Below, in pieces: positions 43,527 to 54,040 of a stretch of 64,000 nt of DNA. The translations under genes were made by a program, and so were the position numbers. The DNA comes from Blattamonas nauphoetae (Eukaryota; Preaxostyla; Oxymonadida). The notes below the pieces were generated by a model. That model was not told where the DNA came from. It was given only the letters and a program-made list of their open reading frames with translations, and did not search any database. The DNA is taken from assembly GCA_033064195.1 (NCBI GenBank), contig JARBJD010000193.1:79083-143082 (forward strand). The letters run 5' to 3'. Each line of letters begins with the position of its first letter. Positions within the stretch are counted from its first letter, which is position 1.

Positions 43527-44174
43527 GATGAAGTGATAAATTTGTGGAATCGACATGTGTGTCTACTTGACGACGGTGTTGGTCTGTATGAAATGAAATA
43601 GAGATGGTTGTGACAAGTGCTGATTATCGGTTTCTGGAACCTTGTTTTCCTTATCTTTCCCTTTTTGGAATCCTAGGATGAGAAATTGATCAAAAGGAAG
43701 CGGTAGAATGCGGTTTGATGATCGATTGATGGTGCTGTGGAGATGAGGATCTGGTCGGGATGTGACGACTTGGTTTTGACGGGAATATCGAGATGATCAG
43801 GCTGTGCTCCGTAGTTTTTTCATTTAGAAAGAATTGGCTCATCTTTTCATCCGATTGGTTGCTTCGGAACTGGATTTCGAGAGATGTATAGAAAGTTTCT
43901 CCGTGTAGTATTGAAGTGGTGAACTGAAGGTTGTCTGTTCAAAGGAGAAAGAAAGTCTTTGATCTTTGAGATGGACACTGAAGGAAGAGTCTGAGATTCC
44001 GGAATGGTAGCGATGTCGATGAAATGGTTTGATTGTCGTCTTCTGACAGAATCTCAAAATATTGATAAAAACGTTAGATCCAATACTTCTGTCCAAAATA
44101 CACCTATATTTTGCATGTAGGCCCGTTATTTTGAGTGTTGTGCTGCTGTTTCTCGTCATTCAATTTTCTTATTC
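43527..44174. other. Spacer without recognisable gene
   Basis: Mixed sequence after the orphan start. A 106-codon minus-strand frame (43839-44159) has no motif. No inverted-repeat ends were found. Confidence 0.35.
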
Positions 44175-44292
44175 GATGTTGAAGTATTCGATTTCGATGT
44201 TGAACTATTTTGTTTGATGTTGAACAATTCCGTTGTGATGTTGAATTATTTTGTTCGATGTTGAACAATTTTCCTGCGATGTTGAACTATTC
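44175..44292. repeat. Short tandem repeat, 20-21-bp unit, about six copies
   Basis: Units all begin GATGTTGAA and alternate 21 and 20 bp (for example GATGTTGAACTATTTTGTTT). They are diverged from one another, so this is an old minisatellite. Confidence 0.8.
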
Positions 44293-44539
44293 AGACTGTA
44301 TAGAGAAGGAAAGGGTTGTCGAAAGAGGCAATTATACATGTTGACACAATTACGAAAATGGGGGCCACAATCAGACCAAAAGTGAAGCGTGCATCATGTG
44401 TCGTGCACTCCGAAAACGCCTGAAAATATCGTTTGATTCGGGTACCAGTTGAATCTACAGTTAGTACAGTAAAACATAAATGAGAGATCTGTTGATTGTT
44501 GTAGAATTGATGCGAGGCTTGGTCCTTTGTGATTGAGAC

Positions 44540-45463
44540 CTACCAATTTTCCTTATACTCATATATGACAATAGCAGTGCCCATTTCCAATTCTGATGTC
44601 TGAGTATTGAATGTTTTTCGTTGTATAGCGGCGTGTTGAATATGCATTTGTACAGTTGTTTGCTCAGAAAGAAGTGAATGTGGGATCGTTTCTGATTTTT
44701 GATTAAGAGATGCAATCTCGCGGTTGACTTGCTCTAGACGAGCACATCTATTACAGACATCTGTCCGTCGTTTAGCACGTGTCAGCGATTTACACGTTTT
44801 CCTGAATGTGGTCAGAGAGATTTTGATTGTCGGGTGGTCTTTGTGATATAGAAGAAAGAGATCTTTGAGAGTCCCTCTATACATTCGTTGCTGCCATGTC
44901 CATTCCAATATGAAAGCTCGTGGATTGTTTGGGTTGTATAGTCATGGATCCATTTCCAGAGGAGGATCCTATCGGAAACTGACGGGAGCCGCTTTTGGAT
45001 GGAATCGGTGCCACTTTTCTCGACGCCACGGGGACACCTTGCTTTCAAACGATATGAGTTTTTAATGTCATGCATGGTGATGCTGAATCCGGCACTGACT
45101 AATTCTGGAAACGACACAATTGATGCAAGAGCTGATAGCAGAAGAATTTGTGCATGCTTTGCGAGATGGCCGAATATCAAACCAAGAGATATCACTAGCT
45201 TTGTGCACTTCCCTGTGAACATGAACCTGATGAAATATCGTTGACAAACCGTGGAGTTCAAGTTCGAGACTGGTTCGGATGCGCTTTCCCTGCTTTGTAT
45301 TAAGAACTGTGTCTTCCAGTAGGGCGTCCGGACATCCTCCGGAGATATAGGTGGCAGCTTCAAACAGACGTGCTGCCATTTTACTCTTGTCTGAAAACCG
45401 ATATGTTCCGAAAAAATCTGGTTGAACACATTTTCCCCGAAATGAACGCTCGACGTGGTTCAA
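44540..45463 (-). pseudogene. Degenerate transposon-type protein with Cys motif
   Basis: Three overlapping minus-strand frames (45463-45068, 45429-44812, 44908-44540) read as one decayed gene with at least two frame changes. The last part has 'LTTFRKTCKSLTRAKRRTDV' followed by CNRC. This 'S-x-x-TF...RTD-x-C-x-x-C' pattern is typical of a zinc-binding region upstream of DDE domains in several eukaryotic transposases. No catalytic region follows before the frame ends at 44540. It may belong with the transposase remnant just upstream (45490-45947) or be a separate relic. Confidence 0.35.
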
Positions 45464-45489
45464 CGAAACAAAAGGCGAAATTGATGCTT

Positions 45490-45938
45490 CTACTCGATGG
45501 CCATAGTTCCCGAAATGACCACGAAATCCAAATTGAATAAAGTGTCCGGAGTGATCTTGTACTGCGCCATCCGCGTTTTTATGACATTAATCCACACGAT
45601 TATGTTGATTGGAATCAAAGCTTCAATACGAGCTGGTTCCATTTGGATCAGGCGAGAGGTGGAAAGACGGGGGGATCTGATCGACAAAGATCTGATGGAT
45701 GATTTTTTTTAGATTATTGGACTTCGAAAGCCTTCTTTATGATGTTTTTGTTGAATTTATTGCGCCTTCGAATGGAATCAGAAATGAGAAACGGATACTG
45801 GTTTCACTAGTGAAGACAAGGAGACGTATTCATGTCTGGCTCTTTTCTCCTTCAATTCCTCGATCAGTTCCAGCTCTGCTTCTTCGTTCAAATGTGTAGG
45901 TCTTCCAACTCGCTGAATTTGGCGACCCTGCTGATGTG
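45490..45938 (-). pseudogene. Transposase pseudogene, downstream part (split by element X)
   Basis: Minus-strand continuation of the frame at 49332-49515 across element X. It begins at the helix-turn-helix region with 'QRVGRPTHLNEEAELELIEE' and, after frame breaks near 45790 and 45710, reaches 'MAQYKITPDTLFNLD'. That matches the pogo/DDE_1 type sequence around the first catalytic aspartate (typically 'YNIQPEDIYNxDE'). The D is kept but the following residue is changed. It is clearly non-functional. Confidence 0.6.
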
Positions 45939-45963
45939 CTCTCAAGGGGGTACCTCAATTCTC

Positions 45964-46085
45964 AGGGTAAAAACTCGATCCCAGGGGAATATCTCAATCA
46001 CAGGGGAGAATCTCAGTCACAGGGGAGAATCTCAATCACAGGGGAAAATCTCAATCACAGGGGAAAATCTCGGGCCACAGGGGAA
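45964..46085 (+). repeat. Subterminal tandem array, left end of element X
   Basis: About six units of 19-20 bp with core CACAGGGGA-(A/G)-AATCTC. The mirrored array lies at about 49185-49300 in the right inverted repeat. Its position next to the tip suggests transposase-binding iterons (inference). Confidence 0.8.
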
Positions 46086-46130
46086 GAATGTCATATACCA
46101 TTAGGGTTGAAGAAGAACAAAATTTTGAAC

Positions 46131-46199
46131 ATGTTTGGTTTAGCGGGAAGTACGTTGGACTTTGACACGGCGGACCCGGGTTCGATTCTCGACATCGAC
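46131..46199 (+). ncRNA. tRNA-like sequence, left end of element X (tRNA-Gln UUG derived?)
   Basis: A-box-like TGGTTTAGCGGG, anticodon region TGGACTTTGA, B box GGTTCGATTC, then a run of eight or more T, a Pol III terminator. The order and the segments GACTTTGA and GACCCGGGTTCGATTC recall eukaryotic tRNA-Gln(UUG). The acceptor and anticodon stems do not pair properly, so it is unlikely to be a working tRNA. It may still be a Pol III transcription unit directed into the element. Confidence 0.6.
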
Positions 46200-46453
46200 T
46201 TTTTTTTTCCTTTTTTATTTCATTTGTTTCAGATATCACATATTTTCTCTGTTTTCAATCCCTTTTTTTCTTAAAACGGATTATCAATGCTCTCAGATGA
46301 ACAAAACGTTGAAGATGAGCGAACCATCACGATCCTGCTTTGGCTCTCAATTTCAGGCACTATTCCACAAAAAAACTTGACATTCAACATAACAATGAAA
46401 GGTCCGATGAATCTTAATCATCTTTTCTTATTTCTCCACTTGATTATCTTGTT

Positions 46454-48798
46454 TGATCCATTCTCGCGTTCGTTCAAGTATCGTCTGCAATTGAGTATGC
46501 ACATCGTTCTCGTCGCTCTCTCCAATCGCGAGAATGAATGAGGAAGTTCGAATTCTCTCATTTGATGTGGGAGCCGAAAGAGATGATTGGTAAGAGTTGG
46601 TTAGGAGTCACTTCTGGAGACTCGCCCTTCTCCTGTGTCTCTTTCTTCTTCTCCTTCACTTTTGACTTGTCGTTTGGGACTTATTGTGGTGTGGTGGGTT
46701 GGTTGTTGTCTGTGTCTGGACGTGTCACAAGCCCTCCCAATTCGGCTACTCTCTCCTCCTTCCTCCCACTTCGACTTGCCCTCCACAATCTTCGCCGACG
46801 AGAACGCCCTGGTGGCTCGCACTGACGCTGTGAGAGGGCTCCGCCAGAAAGATAGGGTGCGAGGGTCACTTCGCCAGCATCACAACACCTCCACTCGCAT
46901 TCCCTCCTCCTTTTTCTCCTTCTTGCCATCCTTCTGACTCTCTCCCACTCTCATCACGCCGAGTGATCCGATCTTCTCGAAGTCAGCGTTCGGAATTGGC
47001 TCTACAAACAACAAGTGCTCCTTCCCTTTCTTGTAGTACCCCTCTTCAACCAGCTGCGTCGGCGACTCGTCTGGCCCTTTCTCCGCAATCTCCGCTGCTC
47101 GTCGCTGCGGCCCAAAGAACAGCGTCACACACATATTCGAAAACACAACTTGCGCCATCACTCCCGCCAGCCTCTCAGCACGCCCTGCTCCTTCCGCTCG
47201 TCCTGCCTCCACTCAACTGTGAAGATACGCCAGAACACCGCGCTGGAACGCTGTGGAGGGAAGGAAGGTGTCTGCCATCCACGCAAACAGACCCCAGCCA
47301 GCCATCCTCTCCTCGTCAGTCATCGTCTCCCACACTTCCTTCTTCTTCCCCTTCTTCCCTGTGCTTGTTTCTTCTATTCCAGTTACACTCGCACTGTACT
47401 CAAAGTCGTTTCGCTTTTTCATTGTCATCGCGTACAGCTCGTGGCGCAAGGGATCTGATCCGTGTTGGTCAGTGAAGAGGAGGTGTTATCCCTACATCCC
47501 CCAATCCTTCGTTTGCCTCTTCACACTTCCCTGCCATCGCAACACCATCCTGAAAAGGTGGTGGATGATATTTTCGACTGGTTCTGTGCAGCGACAGTCG
47601 GTCTGCTCCAAGAGACACCGGTTGAGTTCGTCGCACCGAAATCGCATCAAATTTGATTGCCAGTCGCTCTTCTTCTTTCTTTATTTGGCTGCAATCTTTG
47701 CAACCCCCCATTTTCCAAACGTCGCAATGGTGAACTTTTGGAGCTCTGCTTTGAGAGTGTCTGGCAGCTTCCTGTAAGGAGACTTGACGAACGGTTCCCA
47801 AAAATGTCCTGAGATCAAGCTGTGCTATTTGGGGCCTTCCATTTTCTCCAAAATCAAGTCATCGTTGGGACGCAGTTCTCATTCTAAATTTGAATCGATT
47901 CTTGTGTAAACAAGTGAAGTACTGCGATTGAACAGTCAAAATAAGTGCTAAAACTGTGCATTGGAGTCGCAAAACATGTCTTGAATCGGATCTGGAGCGG
48001 CGTGAAAAAATGATGAACAAACTTGTGAGAGAAGAGATTCTTGTCATTTTCAAGCTTTTTCTGCAGAGGTCTTAGGAGTCGGCTACACATGAAGTCGGTC
48101 GCCTGTTCCGAAACGAAGCGAGCGTCAATACAACCATCAAAAATCAGATGATCGATGGATCCTCATCGTAACTTTTCGAATCAGCAGCTCTCTTCGCGAT
48201 TGGTGGAGGATCACTCACTCTCTCCCAATGTTCTCTCAAACCTGAAACAACACTTGGCACTCCTCTGATCTTGAGGAGTGGGAACACTCTGAAGCTGACC
48301 GACATGAGAATCATTTCAATCATCTTTGAACACACCACTCTCATTCTCAAGTCTGTCCACACAGTATCGATCAAACACATCGAATTGGTGAAAAGTGTAC
48401 ATGGTAGACAGGTCTTGTTCGTCTGACAAAAACGTTCTCCTCGCTCATATCTGTGTCATTCTTCGATTTGGACGATGGGGCGATTATGATCGACACTTCG
48501 ATATTGTTCGTGTTCTGCTTGAATGTCGACGATGAATGGAGAGACGGGATGAAATGCGCTGAGTGCGATCGCATATGATTCGTCCACACAACACCGTAAG
48601 AAGCGAACGAGATCCACATCGACACCGATTCCAACAAATCTCCTCCCGATACACTCCCCATTGGCACGCTGCTCTCTTCCACACATCTCGCATACCGAAT
48701 CGCAGACCTGAAAGCCGAATCTGACTTCGCTTCCTCAAAACACAACTTTTTGCACTTTGTCGACAAGATCATCAGCTTTTTTACCACAAGAACCGTCC
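46454..48798. other. Interior of element X: unassigned, gene-fragment-like
   Basis: Open stretches occur on both strands. The longest is a minus-strand frame from 47449 to 46880, interrupted only by a TGA at 47213-47215 ('DEERMAGWGLFAWMADTFLP' before it, 'VFSNMCVTLFFGPQRR' after it). It has the feel of a captured gene piece, but I recognise no family. Near 48230-48400 (plus) short segments vaguely resemble the surface-protein ectodomains. There is no DDE motif. Confidence 0.35.
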
Positions 48799-49051
48799 AA
48801 CAAGATAATCAAGTGGAGAAATAAGAAAAGATGATTAAGATTCATCGGACCTTTCATTGTTATGTTGAATGTCAAGTTTTTTTGTGGAATAGTGCCTGAA
48901 ATTGAGAGCCAAAGCAGGATCGTGATGGTTCGCTCATCTTCAACGTTTTGTTCATCTGAGAGCATTGATAATCCGTTTTAAGAAAAAAAGGGATTGAAAA
49001 CAGAGAAAATATGTGATATCTGAAACAAATGAAATAAAAAAGGAAAAAAAA

Positions 49052-49120
49052 GTCGATGTCGAGAATCGAACCCGGGTCCGCCGTGTCAAAGTCCAACGTA
49101 CTTCCCGCTAAACCAAACAT
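49052..49120 (-). ncRNA. tRNA-like sequence, right end of element X
   Basis: Mirror copy of the left-end tRNA-like sequence, with the same A-box, TTTG anticodon region, B box and T-run, reading inward on the minus strand. Confidence 0.6.
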
Positions 49121-49331
49121 GTTCAAAATTTTGTTCTTCTTCAACCCTAATGGTATATGACATTCTTCCCCTGTGGCCCGAGATTTTCCCCTGTGATTGA
49201 GATTTTCCCCTGTGATTGAGATTCTCCCCTGTGATTGAGATTTTCCCCTGTGATTGAGATTCTCCCCTGTGATTGAGATATTCCCCTAGGATCGAGTTTT
49301 TCCCCTAGAAATTGAGACACCCCTCTCAAGG

Positions 49332-49515
49332 CTCGCCACAAGACATCATATTGGATGCCTGTGACTCTTGAAATGATCGCCACGGAGGCACCTGTATTAT
49401 TTTTCAACTTGATCGCTTTGTCCATCATTGTCTTTTCTTCACGGTATTCCGCTGTTGCCAGGAGTTTGTGCAGCTCAGACTCACTCCAGTCCGCCGGACG
49501 GTGAGGGAATAACAT
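49332..49515 (-). pseudogene. Transposase pseudogene, N-terminal part (split by element X)
   Basis: The ATG at 49515 starts a frame with 'DWSESELHKLLATAEYREEK' and a helix-turn-helix-like 'GASVAIISRVTGIQYDVLWR', cut at the target duplication of element X. Reading across the excised X keeps frame into 'GRPTHLNEEAELELI' at 45938 and below. This is the usual N-terminal DNA-binding region of pogo-like transposases. Confidence 0.6.
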
Positions 49516-50085
49516 TTATGATGGGAGGATCAAGGTACAAGTATGTCCATACGCTCAATTGAGTCTTTTCTAGGATCAATGAATCTTATGATCAGTTAAA
49601 TCTCAATGAGACTTCTCATTTCTCACACTTTCAAGAAAAAAGGACTCATGGAACACTGGAGCTCATTGAAATGGATTACTCGTGGGTTGACCATTGACTT
49701 TGTGGATTTCCTCACACTTTGTGCATTAATTGGTCTTTTTCTCTGAGATCAGAGAGGACCTTGTTCGTGAGATTGTGGAAAATGTGATAGTGTCCAAAAA
49801 TACCTCCTTCAAGAGAACGACACGCGTAGGGACTTCATCGTGGTTGTGATTCTCATCGAACATCAAAACAAAGACTGAGAAGAGAGTTTTGAGAACGCCA
49901 AATGGTTCTTTCAAATACAGTGGAGGGATTAAAACTGCAAGCCTGACTAAAGAGGAAGTTTTGAAAAGTAACACCATTTCACAGTATTGTTCCATCTCAT
50001 CTTTTCCAAAAATAAACGGAGAGTTACAATAAGGATGACATGGCTGGAAAAAACAATCCGATGGGATGATCTTCCCCTCTCTCCC
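49516..50085. other. Spacer between transposase relic and Tc1-like gene
   Basis: AT-rich. An 89-codon minus-strand frame (49726-49995) is not recognised. I could not find the Tc1 terminal repeats here. Confidence 0.35.
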
Positions 50086-51009
50086 TCACCACCGGGTCCA
50101 GCCGCCTTTCGCTCTCACAACGTGGATCATTCGCTCACTCAAACTACAGATCGAATTCCTGACACCATCAAGCAGCTGATATCGCCAGATCCTGCAGATG
50201 TGAGATTTCAACTCATCAATGGTCCTAATTTCTTCCTTGTTCAACTTGGCTTTCAGGATTCTCCACACATTCTCGATCGGGTTTAGATCTGGGCTTTGAG
50301 GTGGCCAGTCGAGCGTTTCAACTTCAGAAAATTCAAGCCATTCCGTCACCACTTGAGCTGTGTGGATCGGACTATTGTCTTGCATGAAGACAGCAGGTTT
50401 GTCACAACACTGATTCATATTGTCTAGGAGGTGCTTTTTCAGGATCTGAAGATATTGATCCTTCGATAAATTCCCAGAGACAAAAACAACGCTCCCCATA
50501 CCTCTCCAACCGATTGATCCCCACACATTAACCTTTGCGCTGTGTTTGACGGTGTGTAAAACACAGTTTCTGTTAAATTTTTCGTCTCCTCTCCTCCATT
50601 CATAGATTTTTCCTCGCGGTTCCATCAGGTGGATCGTACACTCATCCGTCCAGAGAACTCGCTTCCACTCATCAAGTCCCCAGGCTATGTGAGCTGAGGA
50701 GAATCGCATCCGTTTGTCGATATTGGTCTCTCTCAACAGTGGCTTCCGAGCAGCAATCCGTTGATTTAACCCAGCTTCCCTGGCTCGGCACGAAATCGTC
50801 TTCTCGCAGATTGAAATTTTGAGTTTGTCCTTAATTTCCAGTTTTATCTCCCTCCTAGTCGCAAACCGTTTGGATTCGATTGTCTTGACGATGGCTTCAT
50901 CCTCTTGATCTGTCGTCTTCCTTCTTCTTCCCCGTGCCGCTTTGAGTGCCCGTCTATGTCGGAACCTGTAAATCATCGAGTCAACAGTTCCTTTTGGGAG
51001 ATGCAACAT
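50086..51009 (-). CDS. Tc1/mariner-type transposase (DD34E)
   Basis: 307 residues from the first ATG (51009). The same frame is open upstream to about 51100 and encodes the start of the first helix-turn-helix ('EIEILWKLGKSADRIAKM') but has no ATG, so the true start is lost or in another exon. The catalytic triad is complete: D in 'RVLWTDE', D in 'VFMQDNSPIHTAQ', and E in 'SPDLNPIENVW', with 34 residues between the last two, the Tc1 spacing. It would cut and paste its element at TA sites. It is the only near-intact transposase in the window and might mobilise TA-flanked MITEs such as 13791-14638, but I found no matching terminal repeats around it. Confidence 0.88.
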   Translation of the reverse strand: MLHLPKGTVDSMIYRFRHRRALKAARGRRRKTTDQEDEAIVKTIESKRFATRREIKLEIKDKLKISICEKTISCRAREAGLNQRIAARKPLLRETNIDKRMRFSSAHIAWGLDEWKRVLWTDECTIHLMEPRGKIYEWRRGDEKFNRNCVLHTVKHSAKVNVWGSIGWRGMGSVVFVSGNLSKDQYLQILKKHLLDNMNQCCDKPAVFMQDNSPIHTAQVVTEWLEFSEVETLDWPPQSPDLNPIENVWRILKAKLNKEEIRTIDELKSHICRIWRYQLLDGVRNSICSLSERMIHVVRAKGGWTRW

Positions 51010-51656
51010 CTTCGCGATCCTATCGGCAGATTTCCCAAGTTTCCACAGAATTTCGATCTCGTGTTTCTTCTTCTCCCCTATCCTCCGTCTTCGCTTCGTC
51101 CTCTAATTACGCCAACTGAAAGCAAACAGAAAAAGCAAACGGTCAAACGTGCAACCATCGGAGATAAAGGTCTACGAAGCCTGATCTCTGACCTCGTATT
51201 TCTCATTTCACACTTTTCTCGGGTAATCGCCTCATGGTATCATTGATTTCACTTTTCTCTGTTTTATCTCTGAAATTGAAAGTGAACTTCGAATCGAGCC
51301 AATTTAAAGTGTGTTGGTGAACGAGATCCTATCCATCGCCCCATCATATCTTTTCAACTCTCGCAGACCAACAAGGAAGTGTTGGCGGTGGGCGTCTAAA
51401 ATAACAACAACTATCCCTCCAAGGAAGTCGATAAACACAGTGTGAATTCATATCTAGTCTCATTTCGTGCTTGCAGTTTTAATCCCTTGACTGTAGTTTC
51501 AACTGACTCTGAACCAGGGCTGAAAATAAGGTCATTTTCGGCGTATTTACGCCAAAATATTGCATTTTTTGTTACACCAGTGTAAACACTGGTGTATCGT
51601 TCTCGACACCCACAGTTTATTCGTTTCAGATTTGTCACAATTTAGAAAGCTGTTTT
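51010..51656. other. Spacer with two adjacent palindromes
   Basis: Contains a perfect hairpin TACACCAGTG-TAAA-CACTGGTGTA at 51573-51596, and GGCGTATTTACGCC at 51540-51553 just before it. Otherwise unassigned, apart from the upstream open end of the Tc1 frame. Confidence 0.5.
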
Positions 51657-51995
51657 ATGACAGAATTAAAACAGAAACCCTCTATTCAGAAACAAATTTC
51701 ACTTGACGACTTTGGATCTCCTATTGTTGCTCAGAAGCGGTCTCAATTGACAGGTGTAATCCTCAAACCCAAAAAGACGAAACGAGAAGTGTCAGATTTT
51801 GCGTCGGTGATGACACACATAGCGAATTCAACATTCGACGTTGGGGGTAAGAAACAACCTACATACATCGCTCACAAGTATGGCGTTACATGTGTTCCAT
51901 GTGAAGCTGGGAAGCTCATCTCTCAGAAACAATTCACAAAAGATTGGGATCCTAATACTGCCGAACCAACGATATCTTCCATTCGTAGTGTATAG
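51657..51995 (+). CDS. Small lysine-rich hypothetical protein
   Basis: 112 codons from an ATG, with a basic N-terminal part (LKPKKTKREVSDFASVMTHI) and a Cys pair 'GVTCVPCEAGKLISQKQF'. No family is recognised. The open frame is stop-free and not antisense to anything, but there is no second copy to confirm coding. It could be a fragment of a mobile-element protein, given its surroundings. Confidence 0.35.
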   Translation: MTELKQKPSIQKQISLDDFGSPIVAQKRSQLTGVILKPKKTKREVSDFASVMTHIANSTFDVGGKKQPTYIAHKYGVTCVPCEAGKLISQKQFTKDWDPNTAEPTISSIRSV

Positions 51996-52012
51996 AACGA
52001 TTTGGGAACCAC

Positions 52013-52245
52013 ATGGGTGAGAATTTTTGATGTCATAAAAAAGTTCGAATCCACATCATCGAAACTCGTCTCATCACACAGGAGAGACAGATATTGTTCA
52101 TACTTGGATATTCGTTGGAGACACCATTCAACGTCTTTATCGTGAAACCAGTCCAGATACTGGCTCGATGGACAAGTCTCGTTTTTTGATGCGAGTCCTC
52201 GAACTTTTTTATGATGTCAAAAATCCCGACCCACATTGAAAAAGT
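52013..52245. repeat. Small inverted-repeat element, about 230 bp
   Basis: The ends share ATTTTTGA..TCATAAAAAAGTTCGA in opposite orientation (about 52018-52048 and 52200-52230), with a gap of about 150 bp. It looks like a degenerate MITE. No duplication is identified. Confidence 0.5.
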
Positions 52246-52441
52246 GGTCGAAAGCACCCTCATTTGTGATTTATTTCACAGTGACTTCGTCAAAAACAGT
52301 GATTTTCTTCATCGATTTGACACAAAATATTGGAGCAAATTTTTGCACTTTTTCGAAAAATTTGATCACTTTGTCGATTTTCTTCAAAAATCAACCCGAA
52401 CAGATTTTGAAACTCATTCTAAAATCTCAATGACGATGTGA

Positions 52442-53311
52442 CTCGACCCCTGGGCGGGTTCGAGACCTCGCAGAGGCGAGACTCATTGATCAAAACAAAC
52501 CGGATCAAAATCGGATGAGTCGTGGAGATATGTGTCGAACATTGGTCAAAAATCAAAAAATTTTGGAAAATATTTTTTCAAAAATTGACCATATCTCGAC
52601 AACCAGCAGAGATCCAGACCTGAAACCAATTGCAATCGATAGAGGACGAAAAAATACATCTAGGGTAAATTTTGCAAAAACCATTGTTTGAGGAAGCACG
52701 AGATTCTGGTGATTTACAATGGTCCCAGGGTTGCGATCCCTGTGATGGAGCATTCACGCGCTCCCCATCGGCCCGTTTCTGGCTTACTGGGCCGGAATTT
52801 TCAAGTTTTTTTAATGGTGCTAGCTTCCTCCTCGTTTTTCGCTGAATCCCTCGAAATTTCATAGTGCTGCAGTCACTACTACGTCTCTCAGGATCCAACT
52901 AATCTACTATGACCACGGTCACGGTTATAGTGAGAATTTCGCCAAAAGTACGAATTATGGGGGTATTTTCAAAAATGTTTTCAAATCGTCTTCAAATTTC
53001 ACACAAAGGATGAAGAAATTATGAGAAAACAGAAAAAATAATTTGGAAAAAAAATTTTCGTCAGGAGCCAAGATCCCATTTTTGACCCTGTATTTGACTG
53101 CAGTAAAAATCGACATTTTTCAATTTCGAAAATATTTTCATCCAAGGTCATATTCGATGCGCTCTTTCGATTCCCGCAAGTTCTATTGAAATCGGATCAG
53201 TAGTTGTTGAGAAAAAATGGTTTTATTTTTTATTTTTTCATTTTTTTATTTTGTACTAAATGAATGCAACAGTCTCGCCTCAGCGAGGCTTCGAACCCGA
53301 CAGGGGTCGAG
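52442..53311. mobile_element. 870-bp element with 41-42-bp inverted ends containing a B-box-like motif
   Basis: Left end 52442-52483 and right end 53271-53311 are inverted copies: CTCGACCCCTG..CGGGTTCGA..CCTCGC.GAGGCGAGACT. The motif GGGTTCGA in both ends resembles the Pol III B box, echoing elements X and Y. The interior is AT-rich and without a gene. A target duplication is not evident, so the outer border could be a few bases off. Confidence 0.65.
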
Positions 53312-53469
53312 AAATCTATAACCAAAGACGTCGAACGAATGCAAAGCAAGCGTTGATCGAGTCGATGAAAAAGGAGAATTGTGAACTTGTTTCTGATTAC
53401 ATTCACGGTTCAACACCGGTGACGTATGTTCATGAAGGCGTTGAATGGAGGATAAAACCGATGCATTAG
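53312..53469 (+). other. Short open tail, unrecognised
   Basis: About 52 codons ('TNAKQALIESMKKENCELVS', then VTYVHEGVEWRIKP) ending at 53469, running out of the right end of the 870-bp element. It reads like a genuine protein end but has no identifiable start of its own. Possibly a gene fragment interrupted by the element. Confidence 0.3.
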
Positions 53470-53503
53470 TACCATGACATAGTCATACTAGAAATGCGAA
53501 GCA

Positions 53504-53617
53504 CTAATACTCCGGCAATAGATCAACTAGGAATTCATAATATTCTTTGATTATTTTTCCATTGACAGTTTCTGAAGTGTTCATTTCAACTGATTCACCT
53601 GAACTGTCTTTGAACCA
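53504..53617 (-). pseudogene. C-terminal piece of a coding block interrupted by element Y
   Basis: Minus-strand frame ending in TAG at 53504-53506, with acidic and aromatic residues near the end. Across the excised element Y (one copy of TTGAACCA kept) it is in frame with an open segment just right of 61715, so Y landed inside a protein-coding sequence. The protein family is unknown. Confidence 0.5.
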
Positions 53618-53636
53618 GGGTCATCTCAATTTAAAG

Positions 53637-53732
53637 TTGGTTTTCTCGAGTGCAGTTGGTTTTCTGAACTGCAGTTGGTTTTCTGAACGACCGTTGGAAA
53701 TCTGAACGACCGTTGGAAATCTGCAAAAAAAG
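53637..53732 (+). repeat. Subterminal tandem array, left end of element Y
   Basis: About five units of 19-20 bp built on GTTGG(T/A)(T/A)(T/A)TCTGAAC. The mirrored array, one unit longer, is at about 61579-61690. Confidence 0.8.
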
Positions 53733-53788
53733 TTGGTTTTTTTAAACCTTATCGGTGTGGATGTTTGATCAAAAAAAAATTGTACAAA

Positions 53789-53853
53789 TGGACGAGTTGG
53801 TAGATACAAAGACTTCCACTGTTGGGTCCCAGGTTCGAATCCCGGGATCTCCA
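53789..53853 (+). ncRNA. tRNA-like sequence, left end of element Y
   Basis: A-box-like TGGACGAGTTGG with D-loop AGTTGGTAGA, loop CTTCCAC (anticodon TCC if functional), T arm CCAGG-TTCGAAT-CCCGG (one mismatch), B box GGTTCGAATCC, then CCA and a T-run. The acceptor stem pairs poorly at its inner half and the anticodon stem has mismatches. So it is tRNA-derived but probably not a working tRNA. It is transcribed inward. Confidence 0.6.
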
Positions 53854-54040
53854 ACTTTTTTCTTAACAGGATTTTTCTGACGTGATCATTCATATTTTTG
53901 TGAAATTATTGCAGTATTCATGATCGGATGAGTAATGTTCGACAATTGGATTGAATTGGCCTTTTTTTGAATCGGATCATCCCACTTTCTCTTTAACTCT
54001 CCTCTCTCTGGTGTATACCGCCCTTTCAACAGGATATATA

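Larger units (their letters stand above)
45939..49331. mobile_element. Element X: 3.4-kb transposon with tRNA-like genes in its terminal repeats
   Basis: The body is 45948-49322 (3375 bp), flanked by 9-bp repeats CTCTCAAGG at 45939-45947 and 49323-49331. The inverted repeats span about 45948-46453 and 48799-49322; both start GGGT..CTCAATT. Each repeat carries, in order from the tip: a tandem array of ~19-20-bp units (AATCTCAATCACAGGGGAG), a tRNA-like sequence transcribing inward, and a T-run. The interior (46454-48798) holds no recognised transposase. A 9-bp duplication with long inverted repeats fits Mutator-like elements, though Merlin or others are possible. Removing the element rejoins a transposase reading frame. 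Element Y shares its plan. Confidence 0.85.

Noticed and set aside
45964-46085. Regular short repeats resembling a CRISPR array
   Set aside because: Units are contiguous with no unique spacers, lie inside a transposon inverted repeat, and the genome is eukaryotic.
46131-46199. Functional tRNA-Gln gene
   Set aside because: Anticodon and acceptor stems do not pair, and the same sequence is mirrored at the other end of element X, so it is a transposon component.
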